Of a stretch of 64,000 nucleotides of DNA, positions 10,901 through 18,506 are shown piece by piece. This DNA comes from Streptococcus himalayensis. Its GTDB lineage: Bacteria > Bacillota > Bacilli > Lactobacillales > Streptococcaceae. The number at the start of each line of letters is the position of its first letter. Within the stretch, counting starts at the first letter, position 1. Location of the stretch: NCBI RefSeq assembly GCF_001708305.1, contig NZ_CP016953.1, positions 1,755,501 through 1,819,500 of the forward strand. The letters are read 5' to 3'. The position numbers and the translations under genes are program-made. Below the pieces are notes generated by a model. The model was not told where the DNA came from. It was given only the letters and a program-made list of their open reading frames with translations, and made no database searches.

Positions 10901-13267
10901 CAAATTGTCATTAACAGCTGCAAAGTAAACATTGGTCACACTGTCATTATTAATTACATCTCCATCTTGGATAACAGTATCCCAACGTGTTCCGATACCT
11001 TGAAGGTCAAATTTACCACCAGTACCACCTTTTGGCACATCGCCATAGAATGGTGTGTAGAAGGAAATGCCTTCTTTTTCTTCTGTCGTTACAAATACCC
11101 AGTCAGTATTGATGTGTTTAGACGCCTTGCTTAAATCTAATTTAGAGTCGCCACCGTCTGAAGTCCATGAACCGTATGAAGGATTTGGTGCCAAGACACC
11201 ATTCCACTCTGTACCTTTTTTGGTTTCACCAGTAATAGTATTCGTTACGTTGGCTTCATTCCTCAAGACTGTATCTCTTGCATTGATTAATCCATCAAAT
11301 CCCGGATTATTCCATTTCCAACCAAATGTTCCATTGAATTGAAGGGCAAAATCACCGTCGCCAGTTGTGGTAGTGGAAACTGTTTCAGCTACCCATTTTG
11401 CACGGTCAGCTTTTACTTGTTGAAGGATATAGGCACGTAGTTTATCTTCATTGGCCTGTGTCCATTTTGCACCACGGATATTAGAAGACTTATCTTTGTT
11501 AACAGATGGTTGCCATTCTGAACCAGCATCGATAAAGTTTTTCAATACTTCTGCATCATTCAATTGGGCAACAGCGTAGTCACTTAGATAAGAAGCATAC
11601 ACTTTAACTCCTGGTATACCAAGGTCAAATTTATTCTCACGACTCGCTAGGTCAACTGTAATCTGGTTCCCTGCTGGAGAGTTGTTGTTCCAGTAGATAG
11701 AACCTTTGACATACCCACCTTCGGTGATAACCGCTTCTGTTGGTTTTGCATCTTGACGCCATACATCATCGGTCTTATAAGCATACAAAATCTTAGCATC
11801 TGTCAAATTGTCATTTGGAAGACTTTGATTTGCTCCCGCAGTAATATCTTTTACAATGCCTTCAGGAGCAATTTGCTCATCCCCAAATGAGTAAAGAAGG
11901 GTGTATTTATTATTGTCTGGATTGATAGACCAGATACGCCATTTTTCTCCCTCTGGTAGAGCTGCATCGGCATCAAAGTGGTATAGTTTCCCATCAGCAC
12001 CGATGAAATCTGCCATTCCAATACCGAAACTACCATCTTCATTAGAAGTAGAGGTATAAATCGGAGAAGCATAGCCATTTTTTTCAAACCATTGGGCGTA
12101 GACTTTCACACCTGGAAGTGCACGAGTATAATTATCGCCGTGATCATTGATTCCTCCACCAAATTTAAGGCGGACACTTCCGCTTACACTACTATCTTCA
12201 TTTGGCGCAACGGTATTTTCAATGGCATCTGCTTCAGAAGTTCCACGATTTTTAGCAACCAGCGTATTGTGTGCTCTTGCTTTTGCAAGAATATCATTGG
12301 CTTGATTATCACGATTGATGACGCCTTTGGTGAGCTTGGTCAATTCTGCTGTGTAATAACGTTTTTCAATATCCGTCAGATTTTCCAAAGCCTTGATTTC
12401 TTTAACTGCATCTGTGTAAAGCTGTGAGCTTACTTTCCGAATGCCTGTTCCAGTTGGAATTGGCTCTCCTTGTGTTGGGAAAGCTGCTGCACGTTTACGA
12501 TTGCGCTCTGCTGCTTCACGGACAATCGCAGCAATCTCTTCAGGAGTCACTGCTGATTGAATACGTTTTACATAAGCTACTTTGTGTTGATCTGTAAGTG
12601 CTGCAAAATCATTAACTGATGTTGCTGCGCTAAGTTTTGTATCATCAAGTGAAACAGTTTTTTCCTCAGCTGGTGCTGCTTTAGTCGTTGATTCTTCTTT
12701 TGCAGTTTCAAGAACAACTGGCGCAGTCACTTCTTCAAATGCTGCAGCTGATTCTGCTACTTTTTCTTTAGAAGATTTGGCTTCTACTGCCTTTTCGTTA
12801 TTTTTTGTTTCAGAAGCAATCTTTGTATTTGCGTCTGCTTGGGTCGCAAAAGCAACAATTTCTTGAATAGCGCTCTCAGAAGTTGCATTTGAAATATCTG
12901 CTAAAAATTGAGCTTTTTGAGAAGCTGTTAAATTCGCTAAATTCTCTACAACAGCTTTTGCCGCTGCCTTTTCTGCAGAAAGATCAATAGCAGCTGTTTC
13001 AACCGCTTTTTCTTCCACAACAGCAGATGAAGACGTTGCAGCTTCTACCGCAGGAGTTGCTAAGTTCTCTCTTTCTTCACTAACCAAAGCAACTTCAGAA
13101 GTTGGAACAGTTGATTCTTCAACATTATCTGCTGCTGCAGTATTTGCCAACCCTAAGGTCATAACGGTACCAAGAAGAACACTTGCTGCGCCAAAATGAT
13201 ATTTTCTGACGGAGAAGCGTTGGTTCAAGCTGTACCAATCAAATTTGTTTTTCTTGTTATTTTTCAC
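4937..13267 (-). CDS. Giant LPXTG cell-wall-anchored repeat adhesin (2776 aa)
   Basis: This is a sortase-anchored surface protein. A YSIRK-like signal (YSLNQRFSVRKYHFGAAS) starts at about residue 12, and the sorting signal LPKTGE begins at residue 2743, followed by a hydrophobic segment and RRKKED. Domain order: Ala-rich helical region with GA-like three-helix stretches (about 50-330); a unique, probably adhesive, beta-rich region (about 350-990); Rib-like domains beginning DKYTPAY (about 996-1300); three 248-residue units of Rib-like, Ig-like and calcium-loop (TSP3-type, DPDDDNDGFSDEDE) domains (about 1302-2045); then seven 79-residue Rib repeats (about 2045-2597). The start is GTG, with AGGGGTG eight bases upstream. 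It is the likely ligand-binding stalk protein for SrtA; the ligand is unknown. Confidence 0.93.
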   Translation of the reverse strand: MKNNKKNKFDWYSLNQRFSVRKYHFGAASVLLGTVMTLGLANTAAADNVEESTVPTSEVALVSEERENLATPAVEAATSSSAVVEEKAVETAAIDLSAEKAAAKAVVENLANLTASQKAQFLADISNATSESAIQEIVAFATQADANTKIASETKNNEKAVEAKSSKEKVAESAAAFEEVTAPVVLETAKEESTTKAAPAEEKTVSLDDTKLSAATSVNDFAALTDQHKVAYVKRIQSAVTPEEIAAIVREAAERNRKRAAAFPTQGEPIPTGTGIRKVSSQLYTDAVKEIKALENLTDIEKRYYTAELTKLTKGVINRDNQANDILAKARAHNTLVAKNRGTSEADAIENTVAPNEDSSVSGSVRLKFGGGINDHGDNYTRALPGVKVYAQWFEKNGYASPIYTSTSNEDGSFGIGMADFIGADGKLYHFDADAALPEGEKWRIWSINPDNNKYTLLYSFGDEQIAPEGIVKDITAGANQSLPNDNLTDAKILYAYKTDDVWRQDAKPTEAVITEGGYVKGSIYWNNNSPAGNQITVDLASRENKFDLGIPGVKVYASYLSDYAVAQLNDAEVLKNFIDAGSEWQPSVNKDKSSNIRGAKWTQANEDKLRAYILQQVKADRAKWVAETVSTTTTGDGDFALQFNGTFGWKWNNPGFDGLINARDTVLRNEANVTNTITGETKKGTEWNGVLAPNPSYGSWTSDGGDSKLDLSKASKHINTDWVFVTTEEKEGISFYTPFYGDVPKGGTGGKFDLQGIGTRWDTVIQDGDVINNDSVTNVYFAAVNDNLTFDIYNYDSFKNVAHPGETASTKTAGLAPNHGETYKIIWKDENGKVVQESDPLQVNPDGTLPESSFMVPSDLKKTTIYFAELYALGKDGALPNYPIQKDSFTAVYRELPKYEDTYSDLGVKKASAAPTFDIEHTPDVEKNPAPKGATFDFVSADGSDTAPAGFAIDSKTGVITWNNPTEDTTVDVEVTYADGTTATTTAKFFINKPDKDKYTPAYEDTEVKAGQSATSAVPTFTNTEGAPATPAATVTYKLGDTSGLPAGVTATIDASTGAVTVTTPEGLAAGTEITVPVTVTYNDQTEDTATVKFTVTESDKDKYTPAYADTEAKAGKAATTKAPTFTDKEGAPATPTVTKYELGEEPPVGASVDPTTGVVTMPIGDSAGPGTVFTVPVKVTYEDGSSEEVKAKISVVASDNDKYTPAYEDTSAKAGATATSKAPTFTENGGTEATPTGVKYELGDNAPADAQIDPNTGVVTLPIPEGTAPGTAYTVPVKVVYEDGSKDDAAVKVTVADSDKDKYTPSYSDASGKPGEAVTTKAPTFSPELPADAKKPTYTISTDQPAGTTPLPAGTTATVDGDGKVSVTVPSDATPGTEYTIPVEVTYGDGSKEVVPVKVTVAEPDKDTTKPTIEAIGDQTVVEFNAITPITVKATDDSGKAPTVTVDGLPTGVTFDPTTGVISGTPTVADWGTDEEKPFTVTVTATDEAGNKTTETFDIKVQRDTDKDGMPDVTDPDDDNDGFSDEDEKTAKTDPKDPTSKPTVTTDADKYTPSYSDASGKPGEAVTTKAPTFSPELPADAKKPTYTISTEQPAGTTPLPAGTTATVDGDGKVSVTVPSDATPGTEYTIPVEVTYGDGSKEVVPVKVTVAEPDKDTTKPTIEAIGDQTVVEFNAITPITVKATDDSGKAPTVTVDGLPTGVTFDPTTGVISGTPTVADWGTDEEKPFTVTVTATDEAGNKTTETFDIKVQRDTDKDGMPDVTDPDDDNDGFSDEDEKTAKTDPKDPTSKPTVTTDADKYTPSYSDASGKPGEAVTTEAPSFSPELPADAKKPTYTISTEQPAGTTPLPAGTTATVDGDGKVSVTVPSDAAPGTEYTIPVEVTYGDGSKEIVPVKVTVAEPDKDTTKPTIEAIGDQTVVEGKAITPITVKATDDSGKAPTVTVDGLPTGVTFDPTTGVISGTPTVADWGTDEEKPFTVTVTATDEAGNKTTETFDIKVQRDTDGDGMPDVTDPDDDNDGFSDEDEKKAGTDPKDPNSKPTVTTDADKNDPKAKEQTVGLNETPKAEDSIENLKDLPAGTTVSFKDPVDTSTEGEKNATVVVTYPDGSSETVPVKIVVKDKRTDADKNDPKAKEQTVGLNETPKAEDSIENLKDLPAGTTVSFKDPVDTSTEGEKNATVVVTYPDGSSEEVPVKIVVKDKRTDADKNDPKAKEQTVGLNETPKAEDSIENLKDLPAGTTVSFKDPVDTSTEGEKNATVVVTYPDGSSEEVPVKIVVKDKRTDADKNDPKAKEQTVGLNETPKAEDSIENLKDLPAGTTVSFKDPVDTSTEGEKNATVVVTYPDGSSEEVPVKIVVKDKLTDADKNDPKAKDQTVGLNETPKAEDSIENLKDLPAGTTVSFKDPVDTSTEGEKNATVVVTYPDGSSETVSVKIVVKDKLTDADKNDPKAKDQTVGLNETPKAEDSIENLKDLPAGTTVSFKDPVDTSTEGEKNATVVVTYPDGSSETVSVKIVVKDKRTDADKNDPKAKEQTVGLNETPKAEDSIENLKDLPAGTTVSFKDPVDTSTEGEKNATVVVTYPDGSSETVSVKIVVKDNFADEPKVTPNVDGSVTIIPGADNTKVDVKFPGEDGMEYTVTIVKDSSTGKWIPATTLPGGVMVDPETGTLLIPKEDVLDGGTVTATGTDEFGNMATGTAIAGPNGVYLNPNGKPMPKPASKGTVMGSEATASTSNSGSRVAKSQSNELPKTGETSSLMPLLGALTASLGLFGAAKRRKKED
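5477..7135 (-). repeat. Seven tandem 237-bp repeats inside the adhesin gene
   Basis: Seven copies of a 237-bp (79-codon) unit lie in perfect register, with equivalent points at 5592, 5829, 6066, 6303, 6540, 6777 and 7014. Units encode Rib/alpha-like domains starting DADKNDPKAK and ending VKIVVKD. They are nearly identical, differing at a few codons (KEQ/KDQ, SSETVPV/SSEEVPV/SSETVSV), the mark of recent homogenisation. Confidence 0.95.
7134..9365 (-). repeat. Three tandem 744-bp repeats inside the adhesin gene
   Basis: Three 744-bp (248-codon) units have equivalent points at 7275, 8019 and 8763. Each encodes a Rib-like domain (DKYTPSYSDASGKPGEAVTT), an Ig-like domain with the TGVISGTPTVADW block, and an acidic calcium-loop segment. 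The unit nearest the C-terminus differs most (GKAITPI instead of FNAITPI, DGDGMPD instead of DKDGMPD). Confidence 0.93.
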
Positions 13268-13356
13268 AAGTAAACACCCCTTTGTATTTTTTTAAACAGC
13301 ATAGATGGACTGTGTATCGCTTTCCAATCTCACAACCAGATTATGCCACATAATAT

Positions 13357-13384
13357 ATTATACTCCCCCCCCCTAAAAAATCAA
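13357..13384 (-). promoter_or_regulatory. Adhesin promoter with nine-G tract in the spacer
   Basis: On the minus strand TTGATT (13379-13384) and TATAAT (13357-13362) are separated by 16 bp, nine of which are an unbroken G run (C run at 13365-13373 on the plus strand). The transcript would carry an untranslated leader of roughly 80 nt to the GTG. Length change of the G run would alter the spacer and so promoter strength. Confidence 0.8.
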
Positions 13385-13545
13385 GCAGAAGTGCTTATTT
13401 TTTCTACAATTTTATAAAATCTTTCTATTTTTTTGGTAATATTTATCAGGAAAATAGCTATATTCTGCTATTTTGATACGTTCCCTAGCGGATATAACAT
13501 CTATATCGATACATCAATCTAACACCCTCCTCTAGTCTGCTCAGT

Positions 13546-13652
13546 TTATACTCGTCAAAAATCAAAATCTGATGTCGTTAACTCACCTTGCTGAACTTCA
13601 GTTCTAGCTACGATTTCGTTGCCTAGTCAGATTTTGATTTTTATAGAGTATT
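13546..13652 (+). repeat. Dispersed intergenic repeat, copy 1
   Basis: This 107-bp element begins ATACTCGTCAAAAATCAAAA and ends GATTTTTATAGAGTATT; its ends are imperfect inverted repeats. Related copies lie at 17228-17446 (inverted) and 60853-61143. No coding potential is visible. Confidence 0.75.
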
Positions 13653-13697
13653 ACCATTCATTCATCTAGTTTCCGAACAGTTTTAATAGATAAAAAT

Positions 13698-13735
13698 AAA
13701 ACGAGAGAGGGATTGCTCCTTCTTTCTCGTTTCTT
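13698..13735. terminator. Bidirectional terminator-like hairpin after thrB
   Basis: AAACGAGAGAGG pairs with CTTTCTCGTTT, with T-rich tails on both strands (TTTTTT on plus, TTTTATTTTTA on minus). It is about 170 bp beyond the thrB stop. The stretch between holds a second, plus-strand-only hairpin (AGCAA...TTGCT plus seven T, about 13864-13903) with no plus-strand gene in front of it. Confidence 0.55.
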
Positions 13736-13908
13736 TTTTGTATTTTCCATTTCAGCTCTACTCTTTACAAAAGCAAGCCCTTTACTAGTGAGAATTTCTT
13801 AGACACTCTATGGAAAACCCACGAAGTTGGTTCATTTTCTACAGTCCACGACTGAACAATAACTACAGCAATTCTCCTCCAAGAAAGGTAATGAGTTGCT
13901 TTTTTTCG

Positions 13909-14772
13909 TTATTCAACACGAACGCCTGCTGTGTCTACAGTCAATTCAAACACTTCACCATTTAAATTCAAGGATAGTAATTCTTCCTTAATAATTGGCA
14001 TTTTGTCTGCTGGTGCTAAAATCATCACGGTTGGCCCTGCTCCTGATAAGTAGGTGGCATAAGCTCCATGTTTCTGACCAATCTGCTTGATAGAAGAAAA
14101 TTCAGGTACCAAGGATTGGCGGAAACGTTCATGAAATAAATCTGACTGAATGGATTGCCCCGCAGTCTCCAAATCGCCTTGTAACAAAGCTGCAATCGCT
14201 ACATTCGCGATACTGCTTGCGGCAACAGCCTCTTTGTAGGATAAATTTTCCGGCAAAACGCCACGACTATCCTTGGTTTTCAATTCATAAGCTGGAACAA
14301 AGGCTAGGAATTTACAAGCTGGAAATGACGCACGAACAGCTGAAACTTGGCCATTTTGAAAGCTCGCGATGACTAAATCCCCTAAAATCGCTGGTGCTAC
14401 ATTATCAGGATGCCCTTCCAGCTCTGTTGCCAACTGCAATTTCTCTTGGTCTGTCAACTGCAGATGTGCCAGTTGGTTGGCTAGCTCAATCCCTGCAACA
14501 ATAACAGAACTCGATGAGCCTAACCCACGTGCTAAGGGAATATCGCTCTCCATCTTCACACGATGAGGTGTCAAGTTTGGTGCGACCTCTTGAGCAATCT
14601 TTACCAAAAGATTCTCTTCGTTTCGAGGGATCTTATCTCCCAAATCATGATCGACCTGCCAAGCAGGAGTTTCCTCTAAAATTTCGATGGACAGATACTT
14701 ACTCACCGCAACACCGACCGAGTCAAAACCAGGGCCAATGTTTGCACTCGTTGCTGGTACTGTAATTTTCAT
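13909..14772 (-). CDS. thrB: Homoserine kinase
   Basis: This cytoplasmic GHMP-family kinase (288 aa) converts homoserine to O-phosphohomoserine in threonine synthesis. The N-terminal [20 protein letters not shown] and the ATP-binding [20 protein letters not shown] are typical. I start it at MKITV, one base after the hom stop codon, with GGGAG just upstream; the longer frame inside hom has no support. It is co-transcribed with hom. Confidence 0.96.
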   Translation of the reverse strand: MKITVPATSANIGPGFDSVGVAVSKYLSIEILEETPAWQVDHDLGDKIPRNEENLLVKIAQEVAPNLTPHRVKMESDIPLARGLGSSSSVIVAGIELANQLAHLQLTDQEKLQLATELEGHPDNVAPAILGDLVIASFQNGQVSAVRASFPACKFLAFVPAYELKTKDSRGVLPENLSYKEAVAASSIANVAIAALLQGDLETAGQSIQSDLFHERFRQSLVPEFSSIKQIGQKHGAYATYLSGAGPTVMILAPADKMPIIKEELLSLNLNGEVFELTVDTAGVRVE

Positions 14773-14773
14773 C

Positions 14774-16060
14774 TTACTCTCCCAAAACCTTAAAGGTATT
14801 GACAAGTTGGAATTCCTCAGCAGCTTCCAGCTCTGCCACAACCTTTTCCAACTGGGTCTTGCTGACTGCATGCGTAATCACCACAACCCTAGCTAGCTCA
14901 CCATTCGTTCCGTCTTGCAAAATCTGTTTAAAGGAAATATTTTCTGCATTGAAAATCTCTGCCAAACGAAGGACTTGCCCCGTCTTATCGGGTGCTAAGA
15001 TAGAGAAATAGTAATGATGTTTCACATCTTCTGGTTTTGAAAGAACCACTGGGCGGCTGAATTCATTAAAGGCTTTGCCAATCGTGCCTTCTGTCATGCG
15101 GCGAGCGATACGGATAATATCTGCTACAACGCTTGTAGCAGTTGGTTTTTGCCCAGCTCCTGGTCCGTAATACATGGACTCGCCGATACCGATTGACTCC
15201 ACAAAGACAGCATTCATCACGCCATTCACAGATGCTAGCGGATGAGCTTTGGGCAAGAAAGTTGGCGTTACTTCTGCTGCAAGTCCAGAAGCTGTTTCTT
15301 CAATCGAACCGACTAATTTCACAACATAGCCTAATTCTTGAGCCATTGCGACATCTTCTGGGGTAATGCTACGAATTCCTTTATGGGCAACATCTTCAAA
15401 ATTCACAGCCATTCCAAAGGCAAATTGGCTGAGAAGCACCATTTTATAGGCTGCATCGATCCCATCCACATCATTTGTCGGGTCACTCTCTGCAAAGCCC
15501 AAGCGTTGTGCTTCTGCCAGCGCGTCTTCATAAGACCAGCCTTCCTCAACCATCTTCGTCATCATAAAGTTTGAAGTCCCATTGACTACCCCAAGGAGGC
15601 GTGTGACCTTATCTGAAGCAAGGGAATTCACCAAGGTCCGTAAAATGGGAATTCCTCCCGCAACTGCTGCTTCATAATAAAGGGCAACCTGATGTTTTTT
15701 AGCGATAGCCGTTAATTCTTGACCATGAACTGCCAATAAATCTTTATTAGCCGTAACAACGTGTTTTTTAGCCTCCAAAGCACGCGTGATAAAGGTTTTA
15801 GCCGGTTCAATGCGTCCCATCAATTCAACCACAATCGAAATGCTCTCATCTGATAAAATATCATCGACATTCGTCACAAAATGATAGTCATGACCTGCCG
15901 CAAGCAAACTCTCTTTTTCGGCATCATCACGCACCAAAACCTTGGCAATCTCTATTTCCTCTTGAGCTGCTTGGTAGATTTTTTCTGCGTTTTCTTTTAG
16001 AAGAAAAGGAACGCCACTGGCAACTGTCCCAAATCCTAGCAAAGCAATTTTTACTGACAT
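14774..16060 (-). CDS. hom: Homoserine dehydrogenase
   Basis: This 428-aa enzyme reduces aspartate semialdehyde to homoserine, the branch point to threonine and methionine. It has the Rossmann start [12 protein letters not shown], the catalytic domain ([28 protein letters not shown]) and a C-terminal ACT domain ([20 protein letters not shown]) for feedback control. A TGGTATAAT extended -10 lies just upstream (about 16094-16103). It forms an operon with thrB. Confidence 0.97.
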   Translation of the reverse strand: MSVKIALLGFGTVASGVPFLLKENAEKIYQAAQEEIEIAKVLVRDDAEKESLLAAGHDYHFVTNVDDILSDESISIVVELMGRIEPAKTFITRALEAKKHVVTANKDLLAVHGQELTAIAKKHQVALYYEAAVAGGIPILRTLVNSLASDKVTRLLGVVNGTSNFMMTKMVEEGWSYEDALAEAQRLGFAESDPTNDVDGIDAAYKMVLLSQFAFGMAVNFEDVAHKGIRSITPEDVAMAQELGYVVKLVGSIEETASGLAAEVTPTFLPKAHPLASVNGVMNAVFVESIGIGESMYYGPGAGQKPTATSVVADIIRIARRMTEGTIGKAFNEFSRPVVLSKPEDVKHHYYFSILAPDKTGQVLRLAEIFNAENISFKQILQDGTNGELARVVVITHAVSKTQLEKVVAELEAAEEFQLVNTFKVLGE

Positions 16061-16177
16061 GATTCACTCCAAATCTTAGTTTATTTTTATATATTATACC
16101 AGAAAATAACATCCTCTGCTACCGTCTTCGCTTAGAGATTCAGAATTTTCTGCACTTGACACTTACAAAGAAAACGC

Positions 16178-16206
16178 TTGCAAAAAAGAATTGGCAGCTG
16201 TATAAT
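16178..16206 (+). promoter_or_regulatory. Promoter of the polysaccharide deacetylase gene
   Basis: TTGCAA (16178-16183) and TATAAT (16201-16206) are 17 bp apart. The promoter position rules out an upstream TTG or ATG start and supports the ATG at 16229. An AACGCTTGCAA stretch over the -35 resembles part of a cre site. Confidence 0.75.
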
Positions 16207-16228
16207 AACGATAAGAAAGGAGACTTCC

Positions 16229-17182
16229 ATGACTCATCATTATGACAATCGTACCATTCGTACCCGTATTGAAAAACGTCGGAGACGTCGGAAATTGCTG
16301 CTGCTAATAGCTCTCTCACTCCTAGGAATTGTACTTGCTCTGATTTGGTGGATGTTTACACAACAGCCGAGTGCTGTTTCCCAACATAAACCAGCAGTCA
16401 GTCACCAGTTGAGTCAAAGTTCTTCTGAAATTAAACAAAAGGTATCAAAAGAGCCAGCAAATCCTGACGAGTCTATCACATGGGTTCGGCAAACTGAGCC
16501 GGTTAAACTTCCCATTCTCATGTATCATGCCATACATGTTATGGATCCAACAGAAGCTGCTAATGCCAATCTTATCGTCTCTCCAGATGTCTTTAAAAGT
16601 CATTTAGAAGCCTTGAAACAAGCAGGTTATTACAGTTTGAGCCCAGCAGAAGCTTACAAAGTTCTAACAGAAAATGTTCTTCCCAAAGGCAAAAAAGTCA
16701 TTTGGCTCACCTTCGACGACAGTTTGAGAGATTTTTACACCCATGCTTTTCCTCTATTGCAGGAATACCACATGAAAGCAACCAACAATGTCATCACTGG
16801 CTTTGTTGAAAATGAACGTGAAGATATGCTAACTCTGCCTCAAATGATCGAAATGAAGGAAAAAGGCCTATCTTTTGAAGACCATACCGTAAATCACCCA
16901 GACTTAGCCCTATCTAGCCCAGACATTCAAGAAAAAGAATTGGAAAATTCCAAGACCTACTTGGATCAACAACTCCAACAAACGACCTCAACCGTTGCCT
17001 ATCCTTCCGGACGCTACACAGAAACGACCATCACGATTGCCGAAAAACTCGGTTATAAACTAGGCTTAACGACCAACCCTGGCTTAGCTTCGCTTGACAA
17101 CGGACTTCTTTCGCTTAATCGTATCCGAATCATGCCAACCACTACAGCTGAAGAGCTACTAAGAGAGATTGCCGTGCCATAA
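16229..17182 (+). CDS. Membrane-anchored polysaccharide deacetylase
   Basis: This 317-aa protein has an N-terminal basic segment, one transmembrane helix (about residues 22-44), a Ser/Gln-rich linker and a NodB-type deacetylase domain. Motifs: LPILMYHAIH, the metal-binding TFDDS (Asp-Asp) with its histidine counterpart in EDHTVNHPDL, and VAYPSGRY. It resembles secreted streptococcal peptidoglycan or exopolysaccharide deacetylases but is shorter than PgdA and lacks its N-terminal domains; the substrate is therefore open. Start chosen by AAGGAG at 16217-16222 and by the promoter. It is monocistronic and faces srtA. Confidence 0.85.
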   Translation: MTHHYDNRTIRTRIEKRRRRRKLLLLIALSLLGIVLALIWWMFTQQPSAVSQHKPAVSHQLSQSSSEIKQKVSKEPANPDESITWVRQTEPVKLPILMYHAIHVMDPTEAANANLIVSPDVFKSHLEALKQAGYYSLSPAEAYKVLTENVLPKGKKVIWLTFDDSLRDFYTHAFPLLQEYHMKATNNVITGFVENEREDMLTLPQMIEMKEKGLSFEDHTVNHPDLALSSPDIQEKELENSKTYLDQQLQQTTSTVAYPSGRYTETTITIAEKLGYKLGLTTNPGLASLDNGLLSLNRIRIMPTTTAEELLREIAVP

Positions 17183-17227
17183 TTTCATAGAGAACGTTCG
17201 CAAGCTTCACCGCCCTCGCTTCTTTCT

Positions 17228-17446
17228 AATACTCTATAACAATCAACATCTGACTAGGTTTCATAATCGATAATTGTAGAGGGTGATCGATAAAACTAGC
17301 CTAGCTTGTGTCCTAAAAACCGCAGGGGTAACGGAGGTTAGCTGAAGATTATTCCATAATCCCCATTTCCAACCTTTAACAGTTCTCTGGACTGTTGAAG
17401 CAAGGTGAGTTAATGACGTCAGATTTTGATGTTTGATGAGTATAAA
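17228..17446 (-). repeat. Dispersed intergenic repeat, copy 2 (inverted)
   Basis: Its ends, read on the minus strand, are TTTATACTCATCAAACATC and GTTATAGAGTATT, matching copy 1. The interior is longer (219 bp) and contains CGGTTTTTAGGACACAAGCT, shared with copy 3 at 60853-61143 and missing from copy 1. Confidence 0.75.
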
Positions 17447-17719
17447 CGCTCCTTCATCAACGCTCCTACTACCTTGAACTGCACTCCAAAGTTAGACAGA
17501 AAATCTGGCACTTGGGGTGTTTTTCAATTTCTAATAATCAACGAAAATCAAAATTAGTGCTTTTGCGACTTTCTTAGATATTGCCTACCTCTTTTTTATC
17601 ACTGTCCTTTTTGACTTACTTGGCCTACTTCATTTCATAGCAAAATATAAATATTTATATATGGACTACTGTTTTTGAAATATAAAGAGTTTAGGCATCG
17701 CTCCTACTAGTTGTACACA
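17447..17719. other. Gene-free stretch with possible IS end relic
   Basis: No gene is visible. The segment 17476-17525 (GAACTGCACTCCAAAGTTAG, then TCTGGCACTTGGGGTGTTTT) recalls the terminal repeats of IS3-type elements. Without a database match this is only a guess. Confidence 0.3.
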
Positions 17720-17756
17720 CAAAAAGAAGCCAGACAAATGTTCTGACTTCTTTTTG
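17720..17756. terminator. Bidirectional terminator between deacetylase and srtA
   Basis: AAAAAGAAGCCAGA pairs with TCTGACTTCTTTTT (one G-T pair), four bases beyond the srtA stop. T runs on both strands allow it to serve the two convergent genes. Confidence 0.9.
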
Positions 17757-17759
17757 TAA

Positions 17760-18500
17760 TTAGAGTTGTAACTGATTGTATGATTTATTAAAGGATTCTA
17801 GGATATCTTTTGGTGCATCCTTGTAAGACATTTCTTGGTCAAATGTTCCTTTCACGATAATTCGTTGAGTTGCATTGGCATCCTCACACGTCACAAGGGT
17901 AATCTCGGTCATTCCTTCGTGGTCATCGACAACCTCTACATGTTCCGGAGTTACCACCTCTACAGCTGTGATTGTATAAGTATAAATCTTATCCTTGTCT
18001 GTTAGATAGATTTTCATACCTGCCTTCGCATTATCCAGAGGCGAAAAGAGCATCTCACTTGCTCCCGCTATCCCAAAAATATGATGACTAGCCAAAGCAT
18101 AGTTGCCCTTGCCCATCTCTTGGTTTTCTTTCATGGTGCCCGCACCATAAGAGATGGCTACATTATCCAAGCCTTTAAAAATCGGTAGATTGATATTGAC
18201 TTCGGGGATTGAAATCCCACCAATAACAGGCAACTGCTGGGCATCCCACTGAGCCTTTAAAACAGATTCCGTCGAGATAGACTGGACCTGAGAGAAGTCA
18301 AAGGTCTGCTCACTCTTTTTATTTTCCTCGATTTGTTCTTTTGACACCTTGCTCACTTGATATTGGTTGGTGTTCCACGCGATAATCATATTGCGAATGG
18401 ATGCATTAAAAATCAAGGCCAGAGAGATGATAAATAAAAGGGTAATTCCAATATTTATCAGCAGATTCTTTTTACTTTTTTTTCTTTTTTTCGTTGCCAT
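17760..18500 (-). CDS. srtA: Sortase A (class A)
   Basis: This housekeeping transpeptidase of 246 aa cleaves LPXTG between Thr and Gly and links surface proteins to peptidoglycan precursor. It has an N-terminal membrane anchor (about 14-33) and the sortase barrel. Catalytic residues: His in YALASHHIFG, Cys in ITLVTCEDANATQR, and Arg in the same segment (QRIIVKG). It lies 6 bp after gyrA, the usual streptococcal arrangement, and should anchor the giant adhesin at 4937-13267. Confidence 0.97.
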   Translation of the reverse strand: MATKKRKKSKKNLLINIGITLLFIISLALIFNASIRNMIIAWNTNQYQVSKVSKEQIEENKKSEQTFDFSQVQSISTESVLKAQWDAQQLPVIGGISIPEVNINLPIFKGLDNVAISYGAGTMKENQEMGKGNYALASHHIFGIAGASEMLFSPLDNAKAGMKIYLTDKDKIYTYTITAVEVVTPEHVEVVDDHEGMTEITLVTCEDANATQRIIVKGTFDQEMSYKDAPKDILESFNKSYNQLQL

Positions 18501-18506
18501 CTAGTT

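Noticed and set aside
14773-14871. Longer N-terminus for homoserine kinase
   Set aside because: It lies inside hom in another frame; [15 protein letters not shown] is the usual kinase start and has its own RBS.
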